Source of the DNA: Antilocapra americana
Taxonomy: Eukaryota; Chordata; Mammalia; Artiodactyla; Antilocapridae
Direction of reading: 5' to 3'
Length of the DNA stretch: 64,000 nucleotides
NCBI GenBank assembly: GCA_007570785.1
Contig: ML662476.1
Span: 429,027-493,026 of the forward strand
Positions within the stretch are counted from its first letter, which is position 1, and each line of letters opens with the position of its first letter. Made by a program: the position numbers and the translations under genes. This document shows, piece after piece, positions 10,678-21,555 of the stretch. The notes below the pieces were generated by a model. That model made no database searches. It was given only the letters and a program-made list of their open reading frames with translations, and was not told the DNA's origin.

Positions 10678-11621
10678 GCAAGAATACACAGAAGAATTGA
10701 ACAAAAAAGATCTTCATAACCCAGATAATCATGACGATGTGATCACTCACCTAGAGCCAGACATCCTGGAATGTAAAGTCAAGTGGGCCTTAGGAAGCAT
10801 CACTACGAACAAAGCTAGTGGAGGTGATGGGATTCCAGTTGAACTATTTCAAATCCTGAAAGATGATGCTGTGAAAGTGCTGCACTCAATATGCCAGCAA
10901 ATATGGAAAACTCAGCAGTGGCCACAGGACTGGAAAAGGTCAGTTTTCATTCCAATCCCAAGGAAAGGCAATGCCAAAGATCACTCAAACTACCACACAA
11001 TTGCATTAATCTCACACACTAGTAAAGTAATGCTCAAAATTCTCCAAGCCAGGCTTCAGCAATATGTGAACTGTGAACTTCCAGATGTCCAAGCTGGTTT
11101 TAGAAAAGGCAGAGGAACCAGAGATCAAATTGCCAACATCCGCTAGATCATCGAAAAAGCAAAAGAGTTCCAGAAAAACATCTACTTCTGCTTTATTAAC
11201 TATGCCAAAGCATTTGACTGTGTGGATCACAATAAACTGTGGAAAATTCTGAAAGAGATGGGCATACCAGACCACCTGACCTGCCTCTTGAGAAACCTGT
11301 ATGCAGGTCAGGAAGCAACAGTTAGAACTGGACATGAAACAACAGACTGGTTCCAAATAGGAAAAGGAGTACGTCAAGGCTGTATATTGTCACTCTGCTT
11401 ATTTAACGTATATGCAGAGTACATCATGAGAAACGTTGGGCTGGAGGAAGCACAAGCTGGAATCAAGATTGTCAGGAGAAATATCAATAATCTCAGATAT
11501 GCAAATGACACCACCCTTATGGCAGAAAGTGAAGAAGAACTAAAGAGTCTCTTGATGAAAGTGAAAGAGGAGAGTGAAAAAGTTGGCTTAAAGCTCAACA
11601 TTCAGAAAACTAAGATCATGG
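10678..11621 (+). mobile_element. BovB LINE reverse-transcriptase fragment inside the ERV
   Basis: Plus-strand BovB sequence encodes the RT domain from about 10697. Recognisable blocks are NKASGGDGIPVELF, ARLQQYVNCELPDVQAGFRKGRGTRDQIA, AKAFDCVDHNKLW, GVRQGC and LFNVYAEYIMRN. Each is separate evidence for the RTE-type polymerase. The frame is open across about 350 codons apart from one TAG at 11147-11149. The catalytic YADD box reads Y-A-N-D near 11500, so a catalytic aspartate is lost. Both BovB ends are missing. Confidence 0.9.
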
Positions 11622-12510
11622 TGACATACTCGTCCCTCCCAGTTCTACCACCAAGACGGGGTGGAGATGCACCAGGGGTAAACCTGAGGGCATCCCTAAC
11701 TGATGTCCAGCTCTTCACCATTAAAACCTTGCTTGCCTCTGATGCCATCTAGAGTGAGATCAGAGTAACCTTCCGGAATGCCTCCCAGGCTCAGACCTCT
11801 AGAGGAAACATTCATCACCTGAGTGCCTGTGCACGACCCTGAGTATATTCCTGACCACAATAAGACCAATACAAACATAAAACTGAGATGTTCCTTCCAA
11901 GTGACACCACACCAGTATAAGAGTCTCCTCTGGGCCACTAAGAGCCAGTGTTATCAAAGGGAAAAAAAACCCATTGTAGCTCCAGTCTGAGTAATCTTTA
12001 ACCTCAGTGATGCTCTTGGAGCTAGAGCTCCATTTAGTTTCCAAACTTTCGATTCCTAGCAAGGCTAGGCGCTTCCTGACTACCAATCCAAGTTTGGGGC
12101 CTAAGTCATAATACACAGTAACAGCATAGAGCACAAGTCCCTTGAAAGTCTATGATCCAGCAGATAGGTTAGTACTTCTGATTCCCAAGGAGTTATGAAA
12201 TGGTCAAAGAGACTGAAAAGTTTTACCAAGAAAGGAGAGTTCAGTCCACATGCTTTGCCCATTTCCAGTCGGTTCCTGAAGGAGTCATTGGGTGCCTCTT
12301 GGCATTGGCAGGTCAGTATAAACCCCTGACAGGTTCCTGCCATAAGCTTTATGAGGCCCCACCGCAGAGCAGGGCTCCTCACTTGCTTTACACAGGGCGT
12401 TTCACTCGTTCACGCAAGCACGCCCCAGAGTTAGTAACGTACAGCAGAAAACGTGTTCGCTAGGAGAACAAAGAATTAGCGCTCCATGCATCCTTACCTT
12501 GTCCTAAAGG
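11622..12510 (-). other. ERV leader/gag-position region, unrecognised
   Basis: By position this lies between the 5' LTR with its primer site and the BovB fragment, where a leader and gag should be. I see no gag motif such as a CCHC zinc knuckle, and only short frames (12134-11799, 12382-12101). It could be leader sequence, decayed gag or unrelated DNA. Confidence 0.4.
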
Positions 12511-12528
12511 ATCCCAGCTGAGCCCCCA
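12511..12528 (-). other. retroviral primer-binding site, tRNA-Pro-like
   Basis: On the minus strand the 18 bases TGGGGGCTCAGCTGGGAT start 3 nt after the LTR's terminal CA. They match the tRNA-Pro primer site TGGGGGCTCGTCCGGGAT except in three positions in the middle. Confidence 0.75.
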
Positions 12529-12531
12529 AGA

Positions 12532-13021
12532 TGAAAGGTTGTTGCTGAACCATGAAAAGATGCCAGGATTCTTGGCCTCCGGAGAAGAATTCAATCCTGG
12601 GCCAGAGACAAGGCTTGATTGCTGAGAGCTTTTGTGCAATAGAGTTTATTAAAGTATAAAAGAGATTGAGAAATCTGCTGACATAGACATCAGAAGAGGG
12701 CAGAAAGAGTACCCCCTTGCTAGCATTAGCAATGTTGTTATATACTCTCAAATTAGTTATTACAGTGAATCAAAAGAATGTCTGGAGGTTGTAAAGACCT
12801 CACCAGACCCACTCTCATAATTTACATTTTAAGATAATAGGATTAGACAGAAGGTTTTTTTCCAGGCTATCCTCAAGCAGGATACATTATTGTTATATAA
12901 TCCTAAGGAATGTAGAGAGAAAAATAAGTTTGTCCTTTCTTCCTCTTTGAGAATTCCAGACCCCTCTCTCCTTGGGGACCCTTAGACTTCTTATCTACCT
13001 GCCTAGAAGATGACTCTCTCA
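12532..13021 (-). repeat. 5' LTR of the ERV
   Basis: A 490-bp element from TG (12532) to CA (13021). The R-U5 side matches the 3' LTR over about 200 bp. The minus-strand AATAAA is at 12650-12645. The U3 side differs in length and sequence from the other LTR. The right boundary is inferred from the shared CTCTCA ending. Confidence 0.72.
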
Positions 13022-13042
13022 GTTACCAGGAGGAATGGGAAG

Positions 13043-13247
13043 TGTTGGCTGCTCAGTCAGAGCTGATTCTTTGCAACCCCATGGACTGTAGCCCATAGTG
13101 CTCCTCTCTCCATGGAATTCTCCAGGCAAGAATATTGGAGTGGGTTGACATTCCCTTCTCCAGAGGATCTTCCTGACCCAGGGATTGAACCCTGGGTCAA
13201 AAAATCTGCAGGCAGATTTTTTACCATCTGAGCCACCAGGGAAGTCC
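13043..13247 (-). mobile_element. Bov-A2 SINE, antisense
   Basis: Plus strand shows the Bov-A2 complement: TTTGCAACCCCATGGACTG, TCCAGGCAAGAATATTGGAG, GGGATTGAACCCTGGGTC and CTGAGCCACCAGGGAAGTCC. Confidence 0.92.
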
Positions 13248-13249
13248 AG

Positions 13250-13530
13250 AAGAATGGGGAGGAGGATAAATTGGGAGATTTGGATTGACATATGCATGCT
13301 ATGATAGACAGCCAAGAAATAGAAACCAACAAATAGATAACCAAAAAGACATTCTGTACAGAGAACTCGGCTTAGTACTCTGTAATGACCTATCGAGAAA
13401 GGAGTCTAAAAAAAGAGTACATATATATATAACTGATTCACTTAGCTGTATAGCAGAAACTAACATAACATCATAAATTAACTGTACTTAAAGCTGCATA
13501 AAGTTAAAATAAATAAATAAATGATGCATA
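13250..13530 (+). mobile_element. L1 3' end, sense
   Basis: Matches the L1 3' UTR pattern (GGAGGATAAATTGGGAGATT, 'taactgattcacttagctgt', GCAGAAACTAACATAACATC). It ends in an A-rich (AAAT)n tail at about 13505-13523. Confidence 0.75.
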
Positions 13531-14540
13531 AGCATCTGCAGATTACCAATTAGTTTTATTACAGTGCACAAAAATAAAATTTTCACATATGTTGGTATAT
13601 ATCAGGGAAAGCTAATTGCAGTGACTTCAATTAAACAGTAAGTCAAAAGCTCATGTATCACTTATACTTGTCCAACAATAACTTTTAACGTCATTGCAGA
13701 GTTGCACTCTACTTTCTCACTTCCCTTCAGTGTAAAAACCTCCGAGAACTGGTTTCTGCCTATACCAATCCAAGAGAAATGTTTCATTCAGGAGCACATA
13801 CCACTATTGCCATTCCCCACTTCTGAACTATCCCTCACCCTGGCTTCCCTTACAATAGCTTCTCTCGTGTTCTTCCCACCTGTTTGACTACTAACACCTG
13901 TTGGGGAATTCTTCTGTTCATCCTGTAAATGTATTCTCCTCCAGAATTCTACCCTAGAATCTATTTTCTTATCTTCCTAGGTGATCACATGCACTACATA
14001 ATCACATGGCCTGTGATGTACAATCCTCCATCTCGGCTCCTCTCCCAGATCTACTGCCTACAGACACCTGCTTAGTGGGAACATTCACCTGTGTGTCCAC
14101 CTAAGATGATTATACTACCCATTCAAAACTTTTCCAAGATTTCTTTTCTCTATCTCAGTGACTCACCCAGCCATTGAAATCTGATATCTGGACACCATCC
14201 ATCACCTTTATGTTCATTTGGTCAGCAAGTGATTTCTGTTCTACGTTATTAATATCCCTCAAATATATCCTGTCTCCAGTATTCCCCCACAACCTGTTAC
14301 AGGCCCCCTTGCCTCTCTAACAGTGTAACCAAGCAATCTTCAAAGTGGCCTCCTGCCTCCAAGTCTGGGCAGCCTCCACTTAGACGGTCCCTAGGCTGTC
14401 AGTGTACCCTCTCTTAAATCTTTAAGTCTCTGCTCCCAAAAATTCAAGGCAAAGTCCAAGGTCCTCAGCCAGGTTTGCAGATGCAGTGATGGGTGGGTGT
14501 GGCAGAAGCTTTACAACTGAGTCTGTTTTCTCACCAGAGT
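13531..14540. other. unassigned sequence, possibly old L2 in part
   Basis: No gene seen. The stretch 14270-14480, with 'aaggcaaagtccaaggtcct', vaguely resembles an L2 LINE. I could not support anything firmer. Confidence 0.3.
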
Positions 14541-14822
14541 ATGTTGCTGTTCAGTTGCTAAATCATGTCTGACTCTTTGTGAACCCATGAACTGCTATCT
14601 CCCGGAGTTTGCTCAAATTCATGTCCATTGAGTGGGTGATGCTATCCAACTATCTCATCCTCTGTTGCCCCCTTCTCCTCCTGACCTCAATCGTTATGGT
14701 ATTTACTCTGTCTTCTTTATGGTCCAACTCTCACATCTACACATGACTACTGGAAAAACCATAGCTTAGACTATACGGACCTTTGTTGGCAAAGTGATGT
14801 CTCTGCTTTCTAATATGACGTC
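14541..14822 (-). mobile_element. BovB 3' end fragment, antisense, internally deleted
   Basis: Begins with GTTGCTGTTCAGTTGCTAAA and reaches CTTTGTTGGCAAAGTGATGT. About 200 bp of the usual BovB 3' end is missing near 14698, where 'caatcgttatgg' jumps to 'tatttactctg'. Confidence 0.85.
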
Positions 14823-15725
14823 TCAGTTAGTTCAGCCAGTCATATCTGACTCTTTGCAACCCTATGGGCTGCAGTATGCCAGGCCTCCCTGTCCATCACC
14901 AACTCCCGGAGCCTACTCAAACTCATGTCCATCACATCGGTGATGCCATCCAACCATCTCATCCTCTGCCTTCTCCTTCTCCTCTCGCCTTCAATATTTC
15001 ACAGCATCAGGATCTTTTCCAATGAGTCAGTTCTTTGCATCATGTGGCTAAAGTACTGGAGCTTCAGCTTAAGCCTCAGTCCTTCCAATAGATATTCAAG
15101 ACTGATTTCCTTTAGGATTGACTGGTTGGATCTCCTTGCAGTCCAAGGGACTCTCAAGAGTCTTCTCCACCACCATAATCCAAAAGCATCAGTTCTTTGG
15201 TTCTCAGTTTTTTTTTTATGGTCCAACTCTCATATCCATACATGACTACTGCAAAAACTACAGATCTGACTAGACAGACCTTTGTTGGCAAAGTAATGTC
15301 TCTGCTTTTTAACATGCTGTCTAGGCTTGTCATAGCCAAGCATTGTTCAACTTCATGGCTGCAGTCACCATCAGCAGTGATTTTAGAGCCCAAGAAAATA
15401 AAGTATGTCACTGTTTCCAACATTTCCTCATCTATTTGCCATGAAGTGATGGGACTGCATGCCATAATCTTCATTTTCTGAATGTTGAGTTTTAAGCCGA
15501 CTTTTTCACTCTCCTCTAGGCTCTTCAGTTCCTCTTTGCTTTCTGCTATAAGGGTTGTATCATCTGCATATCTGAGGTTATTGATATTTCTCCTGGCAAT
15601 CTTGATTCCAGCTTCTGCTTCAGGCAGCCCAGCATTTCTCATGATGTACTCTGCATATAAGTTAAATAAGCAGGGTGACAACATACAGCCTTGACGTACT
15701 CCTTTCTCAACGTGGAACCAGTCCA
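14823..15725 (-). mobile_element. BovB LINE 3' half with readable RT C-terminus
   Basis: On the minus strand a 190-codon frame (15726-15154) reads GVRQGCMLSPCLFNLYAEYI, an intact YADD box near 15570, then NINNLRYADDTTLIAESKEE. It continues to the downstream BovB region ending in MYGYESWTIKK. The 3' end of the element lies near 14823. The copy lacks the endonuclease half and is dead. Confidence 0.92.
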
Positions 15726-15930
15726 TTTTTCCATGTCTGGTAGATGTCTAGGTTTGTCATAAGCTTCTTTCCCAAGGAGCAAGCGTCTTTTAATTTTGTG
15801 GCTGCAGTCAGCGTCTGCAGTGATTTTGGAGCCCAGGAAAATAAAGTATGTCACTCTTCCCATTTTTTCCCCATCTATTTGCCATGAAGTGATGGAACTG
15901 AATGCCATGATCTTAGTTTTTTTAATGTTG
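15726..15930 (-). mobile_element. second BovB fragment, partial duplication of the neighbour
   Basis: This segment repeats the BovB interval also present at about 15310-15490 (AGCAAGCGTCTTTTAATTTT, GATTTTGGAGCCCAGGAAAA, CATCTATTTGCCATGAAGTG). Two BovB copies therefore abut head to tail. Confidence 0.85.
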
Positions 15931-17375
15931 CTGAAGTGAGATTATCATTAAAGCAATAGGTAAGTGAACAGGAAGATTGTGGAGGTTCAAGAGCAGAAGA
16001 CAAAAAGAAATCTCAGAAATGGAGAAAACTAACTTTGCAAGGGAAATACTATAGTACTGCTGAGAAGTGAATTCCAGCAGCAGGTCTCTGGCACGCCTTA
16101 GGTGACAAAAGTCAGTGTTGTATAAGGACAGCCACCCTGTCAAGAAACAAACGCTGAGCTATCCTGGTGTGAACACAGGCTTAATGAGGGTTGTCGGGCT
16201 TTAGTCTGGTGAGCAGGGTGGTGTATCCTATACTCCAGGCATTTTTCTAGGTGTAGGGACACCGCAAGAAGCAGAGCAAGGTGCTCTCTTAATGGACCTT
16301 ACACTGTTTGGGGACAAATAAATGATACAATCTCAGAGAATGGTTACATGTCACAAGAAAAATAAAACGGGGTGTGGGGTGTGCTCAGAACAGTATTTGT
16401 GTAATACATAATTGAGTATTATTTATTCACGCTACACTCTCAGTTCTCCGAGGGATGGCACACAGCTGGCACCACGACAATATCTGCTTTATGGCAGCAG
16501 GCCTCAACCCTCTAAGTCTGTCTGTGTCAGAGCAGAGGTAAGGGGCACTCCCAAGGAGGCGTTTAAGTAACGGCCATGACGCTTCGTCTTGAGCAGCACT
16601 GGGAAGATGGGGCGTGCAAGGGGGTGGGTCAGCGGACAACTGGACTCAGAGGCCCTCAGAGGGTGGGTAAGAGAGGTCTCTGTTACACTGTGAGAGCGAA
16701 TGCAATTTACATGTGTGGTTAGCACTGCATACAGGCTCTTGGATTGTCTGAGAGGGACTTTAGCTTTAGGAAATGAAACACACTGAAAAGCCTTTGATGG
16801 ACTATTTTTTAAAAATAGAATATACCCATGTAAAGTAACCTGAGCACACAGGTTAATAGAAGAAAATGGTTTTATCACTGAAGAAGGCCTAATTATAAAC
16901 AAAGATTTGGCATATATAATGGAATGCATTTTTAGTGTATAGATTTTAGAAGTTTGTCCTGATAACTAGAAAAAATATGGGATCCAAAATTGGCCCTATT
17001 CTTAGAGAAATGCATTTTGAAATTTATTTTTTCACTATATGTCATTGAACACAGGCTCATGAGCAATCATGTTTAAGGCTAGACTTTTGTTTTCTTCCAC
17101 ATTTTAGACACATTTGATCTACATAAGTTTTTCCAAAGGATTTGCTGTTGTCATCATCTGTCTTCCAGATAACATACAATGTAATGCCCATTAAGACACA
17201 AACATTTTCTTATTCACTGCTGTGACTCAGTACCCCGAAGAATGTTTGGGAAAATAAATGTTCAAAATTTTTTTTAAATCATAGAACACGTGAAGAGAAC
17301 CAGAGAAGAAATAAAAGGTTAATTGAAGGTGCTTGATGAAGAGACATGAAGAAAAGATTCACATCATTAGGACAG
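15931..17375. other. unassigned sequence
   Basis: No gene, RNA or clear repeat seen. Minus-strand frames at 16143-15922 and 16929-16504 have no recognisable features. It lies 3' of the FMN2 exons seen here, so it is probably FMN2 intron. Confidence 0.4.
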
Positions 17376-17606
17376 AAAGTGAAAGTCGCTCTGTCATGTC
17401 TGACTCTGTGACCCCATGGGACTGTACGGTCCATGGAATTCTCCAGGCCAGAATACTGGAGTGGGCAGCCTTTCCCTTCTCCAGAGGATCTTCCCAACCC
17501 AGAGATTGAACCCAGGTCTCCCACACTGCAGATGGATTCTTAAACAGCTGAGCCACTAGGGAAACCCAAATGTGAAAGTGAAAGTCGCTCAGTCATGTCT
17601 GACTCA
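17376..17606 (-). mobile_element. Bov-A2 SINE plus a second Bov-tA start, antisense
   Basis: Bov-A2 complement at 17376-17566 (TGACCCCATGGGACTGTACG, TTCTCCAGGCCAGAATACTG, CTGAGCCACTAGGGAAACCC). A 36-bp stump of another copy follows (GTGAAAGTCGCTCAGTCATG). Confidence 0.9.
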
Positions 17607-19345
17607 ATGAGGATTAATCTAATGGCAATAAGGTGAAGCATTTCACACCTATAAGGATAAACAGGTATTATCTTTACAAGAGTCATTGTTTCTTTGACCA
17701 TGAAGTAATGGAGAAGCAGAAGAATTACTAACACCTGAATTTCATAATGAAGGGGATACAATACAGAAGACCAGTAAAACATGAATAGATACCTATCCAT
17801 TTAGTCTGAAGGGAAACGGTCTCCCACCCAAGTGAACTACTGGGCAACTTCTGAGGGTCTCATACAATCTCGGAATCATCATAATGATTTGAAAGATGAT
17901 TTATAAGCACAATTTCTAAATTCTACCTGGGTCACAAAACACAGTTTTGCTCTTCATTCAAAAAATGACCAAGATGGAATCAAAATAAAAATTCAGCACC
18001 TGGTCTACAAAATACAGATTCAAAATATTATATAATATAATCACATATAATGTGAACAACTATATGAATGACACACATTAATGTATTAGATGTGAAATCT
18101 AGCAAATTGTTTGACTTCTTTTTTAATGAGTTATAGAGTTAAGGACTCCTTTTTACCCATAAGCTAAAAAGAATATTCCATAAAATTACAGGCTCTTGAT
18201 CCTAAAGGCCCACTGGATGAAAAATCAAGATTCACTTTCCTTCACCATTAAGACTGGAGTGAGCTGACAGGATCCTACAGAACATGGATTTCAGTCAAGG
18301 ACTATTTAGGAATCAGTGAGCAGACCTTCTATTCTCAGTTATGAGGCCCTGAGGATATGAAAATGACAACCACTCTGATACATGATGGACCAAACTTCTG
18401 TTCCTAAGATCACAATTAATTTAAATGATTAAATGGTATTGTCTCATTTAAAAAAGAGCTGTGCTTAATGTTGAATCAAATTCCAGTATAACTCATTCAC
18501 TGGGTTATCCTCATTACAGAGACCTGAGCAGCCTGTAAAACTACAGATGAAGCCAGTCTTCAGAGCACTGCTTGGCTTCAGTCTCAGGCCACATCAGTCT
18601 CTGGAGAATTCCTGAACTAGGAGAGCCTCCCCAGAGCACAGCCTCATACAGATCTGACCTTCAGAAGATATGCAACATTCCAAAGCAGAAATGTGTGGAG
18701 TAGTGAGGCCTTTAATATAATCATGTTTCAAGGATTTCAAACAGCAATAGATTGATAGATTTTTCCTATTAAAATTTTTTTTGTTCCTTTAATATTGTTT
18801 GAAATTTTCCACTGCTGCTTATTTCATAGGAATATAGGAAAAATCAAGAATATAATATTTATAAAGCTTTTATGGTCCTTGGGGAAAATGTGTTAAATAT
18901 CCAGGAGTATTTATACATCCTATAAAAATAGAATATAATGTTTTAAAGATCAGAAAATCATCAGTGTACTTTGTTTTGTAGTACAATGTTTTGATAAAGC
19001 AAATACCAAGCAGAACTAAAGTTGTACATATAGATAAAACTTAAAGAATATCTAACCTTCTATGACAAAAAGCATAAAACTTTTAATGCCTTTATAAGTA
19101 TATGCCATTTTGACTAATAACTACTGTATTTACTGCCATTAAAAAGCAGTAATAATGAATATTATCCACAAAACAGCATGTTTAGCTAGTTGCTCATCTG
19201 TCACAACTGTGTGATTTATGACACAACATCATTTATTTTTCTGTGATGTTAAAATAATCCCTTTTAAACCAACGCCTATTTTTCAAAATGCCTTCTACCT
19301 TTCTTCTGAGCAGGGAGGGAAGTGCAGCATCTTTTCAGAATTTAC
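17607..19345. other. FMN2 intron, no other feature seen
   Basis: AT-rich sequence downstream (in gene orientation) of the FMN2 exon at 19438-19346. I looked for the next FMN2 exon here and did not find it. Confidence 0.5.
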
Positions 19346-19438
19346 CTTGAATAATAAATTGTTCCATGTTTTCTTTGAAAGGCTGGATGTGCTCTTTTGA
19401 GGACACTTGGTAAACTTTCCCCGCTTCAACTTCACAGG
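19346..19438 (-). CDS. FMN2: FMN2 exon (formin-2, FH2 domain C-terminal part)
   Basis: A 93-bp minus-strand exon. An acceptor (TTTAATTTCAG) precedes 19438 and a donor (GTAAAT) follows 19346. It completes a split alanine codon and then reads [20 protein letters not shown] and ENMEQFIIQ. That is the known formin-2 sequence after the [10 protein letters not shown] segment, as I recall it, with one difference from human (Ile for Met). It ends with one base of the next codon, so phase is kept with the exon at 21676-21556. Formin-2 nucleates unbranched actin filaments with Spire proteins and is needed for oocyte spindle positioning and vesicle transport. The FH2 domain binds growing barbed ends. 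The remaining C-terminal exons are not in this window. Confidence 0.95.
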
Positions 19439-19612
19439 CTGAAATTAAAGAGAGACGGTGTTCAGAATGTCACACTGCTAACGGTGCATTAAAACAGTTA
19501 ACAGACTGTTTTAGGAAATCCTGTTAACCATGATTACTGACAAATGTCAGCATCCAATGCTGTCAAAAGAAGCCTATTATCAAGCCTTCACTTTAGGGGA
19601 TTATAAAAAGAA

Positions 19613-20400
19613 AGTAAAAATATTATAGTTGATGTACAATATTATGTTAGTTTCAGGTATACAACAGTGATTCAACATTTAAATTCATTATGGAATGAAT
19701 ACCATGCTGAATCTAGTAACTATCTGTTTCATGAAACTTCATGAAAAGAAGTTAAAGTAGGTGAGTGAAATAGGTGCAAGGGATTAAAGAGGTACAAACT
19801 GCCAGTTACAAAATTAGTAAGTCACAGGGATGCAAGGTACAGCATAGGGAATGTAACACTGTAAGAATGCTGGTGCATAATATATGAAAATTTTGTTGTT
19901 GTTCAGTGACTAGGTTGTATCCAACTCTGTGACACCATGGACTGCAGTACGCCAGGCTTTCCTGACCTTCACTTTCTCCTAGAGTTTGCCCAAGTTCATG
20001 TCCATTGAATCCAACCATCTCATCTCTGTCACTCTCCTTTCCTGCCTCAATCTTTCCCACCCTCAGGGTCTCTTCCAATGAACTGGCTCTTCACATCAGG
20101 TGGCCAAAGTATTGGAGCTTCAGCTTCAGTATCAGTCCTTCCAATGCGTATTCAGGGTTGATTTCCTTTAGGATTGACTGGTTTGATCCCCTTGCTGTCC
20201 AAGAGACTCTTAAAAGTCTTCTCCACCACTGCAATTTGAAAACATCAATTCTTCGGCGCTCAGCCTTCTTTATGGTCCAACTCTCACATCTGTACATAAT
20301 CAATGGAAAGACCATAGCTTTGGCTATACGGACTTTTGTCATCATTAAGCTGTACACCTGAAACTAATAATAATATTATAAGCCACTGTACCTCATTTAT
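19613..20400. mobile_element. L1 3' fragments interrupted by BovB
   Basis: 19613-19730 is an antisense L1 3' piece ('gttagtttcaggtatacaac'). 19745-19885 and 20347-20400 are sense L1 3' end pieces (CAGCATAGGGAATGTAAC; CTGTACACCTGAAACTAATA). They are separated by a BovB fragment at 19890-20345, so BovB inserted into the L1 end. Confidence 0.65.
19890..20345 (-). mobile_element. BovB 3' end, antisense
   Basis: Starts TTGTTGTTGTTCAGTGACTA and carries TTCTTCGGCGCTCAGCCTTC and TGGTCCAACTCTCACATCTG. On the minus strand it encodes the short YRCESWTIKKAE-like tail of the BovB frame. Confidence 0.9.
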
Positions 20401-20526
20401 AAAGGTAGGACAGATGAAGATTTTTATTTAAAAAAACTGTAAACTATTTGCTTTTTTGCATTATTTTAAATTTACCATTCTGAAGAATTTCAAAGTCTCT
20501 TCAAAATGATCTAAGGCTTCTCAACT

Positions 20527-21115
20527 CACAATTGAGAAGACTCTTAAGAGTCCATTGAACACCAAGGAGATTAAATCAGTCAGTTTAAGGAAATCAATCT
20601 TGAATATTCACTGGAAGGACTGATGCTGAAGCTCCAATACTTTGGGCACCTGATGTGAAGAGCCGACTCATTGGAAAAAACCCTGATGCTGGAAAGACTG
20701 AGGGCAGTAAAGAGAAGAGGTGACAGAGATGAGACGGTTGGATGGCATCACCGCCTCAATGGACATGTGTGCCTGTGTGCTAAGTTGCTTCAGTGGTGTC
20801 TGACTCTTTGAGACCCTATAGACTGTATCCAGCCAGTCTCCTCTGTCCATGGGGGTTCTCCAGGCAAGAATACTGGAGTGGACTGCCATGCTCTTCTCCA
20901 GGTGATCTTCCCAACCCAAGGACAGAACCTGCATCTATTATGTCTCCTGCATTGTCAGCTGGGTTGTTTACCACTAGTGCCACTTGGGAAGCCCCAGTGG
21001 CCATGAGTGCGGGCAAACTCCGAGAGACAGTAAAGGACAGGAAAGCTGGGTGTGCTGCAGTCCATGGAGTCACAAAGAGCCAGACACGGCTTAGCAACTG
21101 AACAGTAACAACGAA
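20527..21115 (+). mobile_element. BovB 3' fragment, sense, split by Bov-A2
   Basis: 20527-20765 carries BovB landmarks in sense (GAAGACTCTTAAGAGTCC, CACTGGAAGGACTGATGCTG). 20996-21115 continues the same element to its end (GTCACAAAGAGCCAGACACG). A Bov-A2 SINE sits in between. Confidence 0.88.
20766..20995 (-). mobile_element. Bov-A2 SINE nested in BovB, antisense
   Basis: Complement of Bov-A2 (GTGTCTGACTCTTTGAGACC, TCTCCAGGCAAGAATACTGG, CACTTGGGAAGCCCC) lies between the two halves of one BovB copy. This dates the SINE after the LINE. Confidence 0.9.
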
Positions 21116-21132
21116 GCATCACACATGCATAT

Positions 21133-21152
21133 TTTGTTTGTTTGTTTGTTTT
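21133..21152 (+). repeat. (TTTG)n microsatellite
   Basis: Four perfect TTTG/TTGT units plus partial ends. Confidence 0.8.
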
Positions 21153-21555
21153 ACCAAATACATGAGAAAAGGTTTTCTTCCCAGGAAAGTCCACATGCCA
21201 CAAAATCTTAGGCAAGGATACCAAGGGTGAGCGGGGAGGAAATATGTGTCTTTTAACAAGACATGGTAAATGTACAGATATTCTTGAACATAAAGTGAAA
21301 GTAACACGATAAAATTTGTCCCTGATGAAAGAGGCTGCTATTCAAATAACCAAAATGCGATTAAATAACTAGATTTCTAATACACATAACTTTTTAAACA
21401 ATAAAAGAATAAGATTACTTGTAAAATTTTTCTTTTGCCACTTATGAAAATGTTTATTTACACTGATGTTTACTTTCTTTAGAAACACTGAAAAATCCAT
21501 TCTCTCATTAAAAAAGCATAAGTAACAACTGAGTCTCCTTAACATTGTAAGTTAC

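Larger units (their letters stand above)
5926..13021 (-). mobile_element. class I (gammaretrovirus-like) endogenous retrovirus, decayed and mosaic
   Basis: The provirus reads on the minus strand. From right to left it has the 5' LTR (13021-12532), a tRNA-Pro-like primer site (12528-12511), a leader or unassigned region, a BovB LINE fragment (11621-10678), pol remnants (RT tail, RNase H, integrase), env remnants, a polypurine tract (6701-6688) and the 3' LTR (6687-5926). No gag or protease is recognisable. All frames carry stops. The two LTRs agree well only in their R-U5 side, and flanking bases (cttg on the left, gtta on the right) are not a matching duplication. It is a defective relic. Confidence 0.85.

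Noticed and set aside
17607..19345. next FMN2 exon (C-terminal, AKIDQE region)
   Set aside because: Expected at lower coordinates on the minus strand. I found no matching sequence here or further left, so the intron is probably longer than this contig shows.
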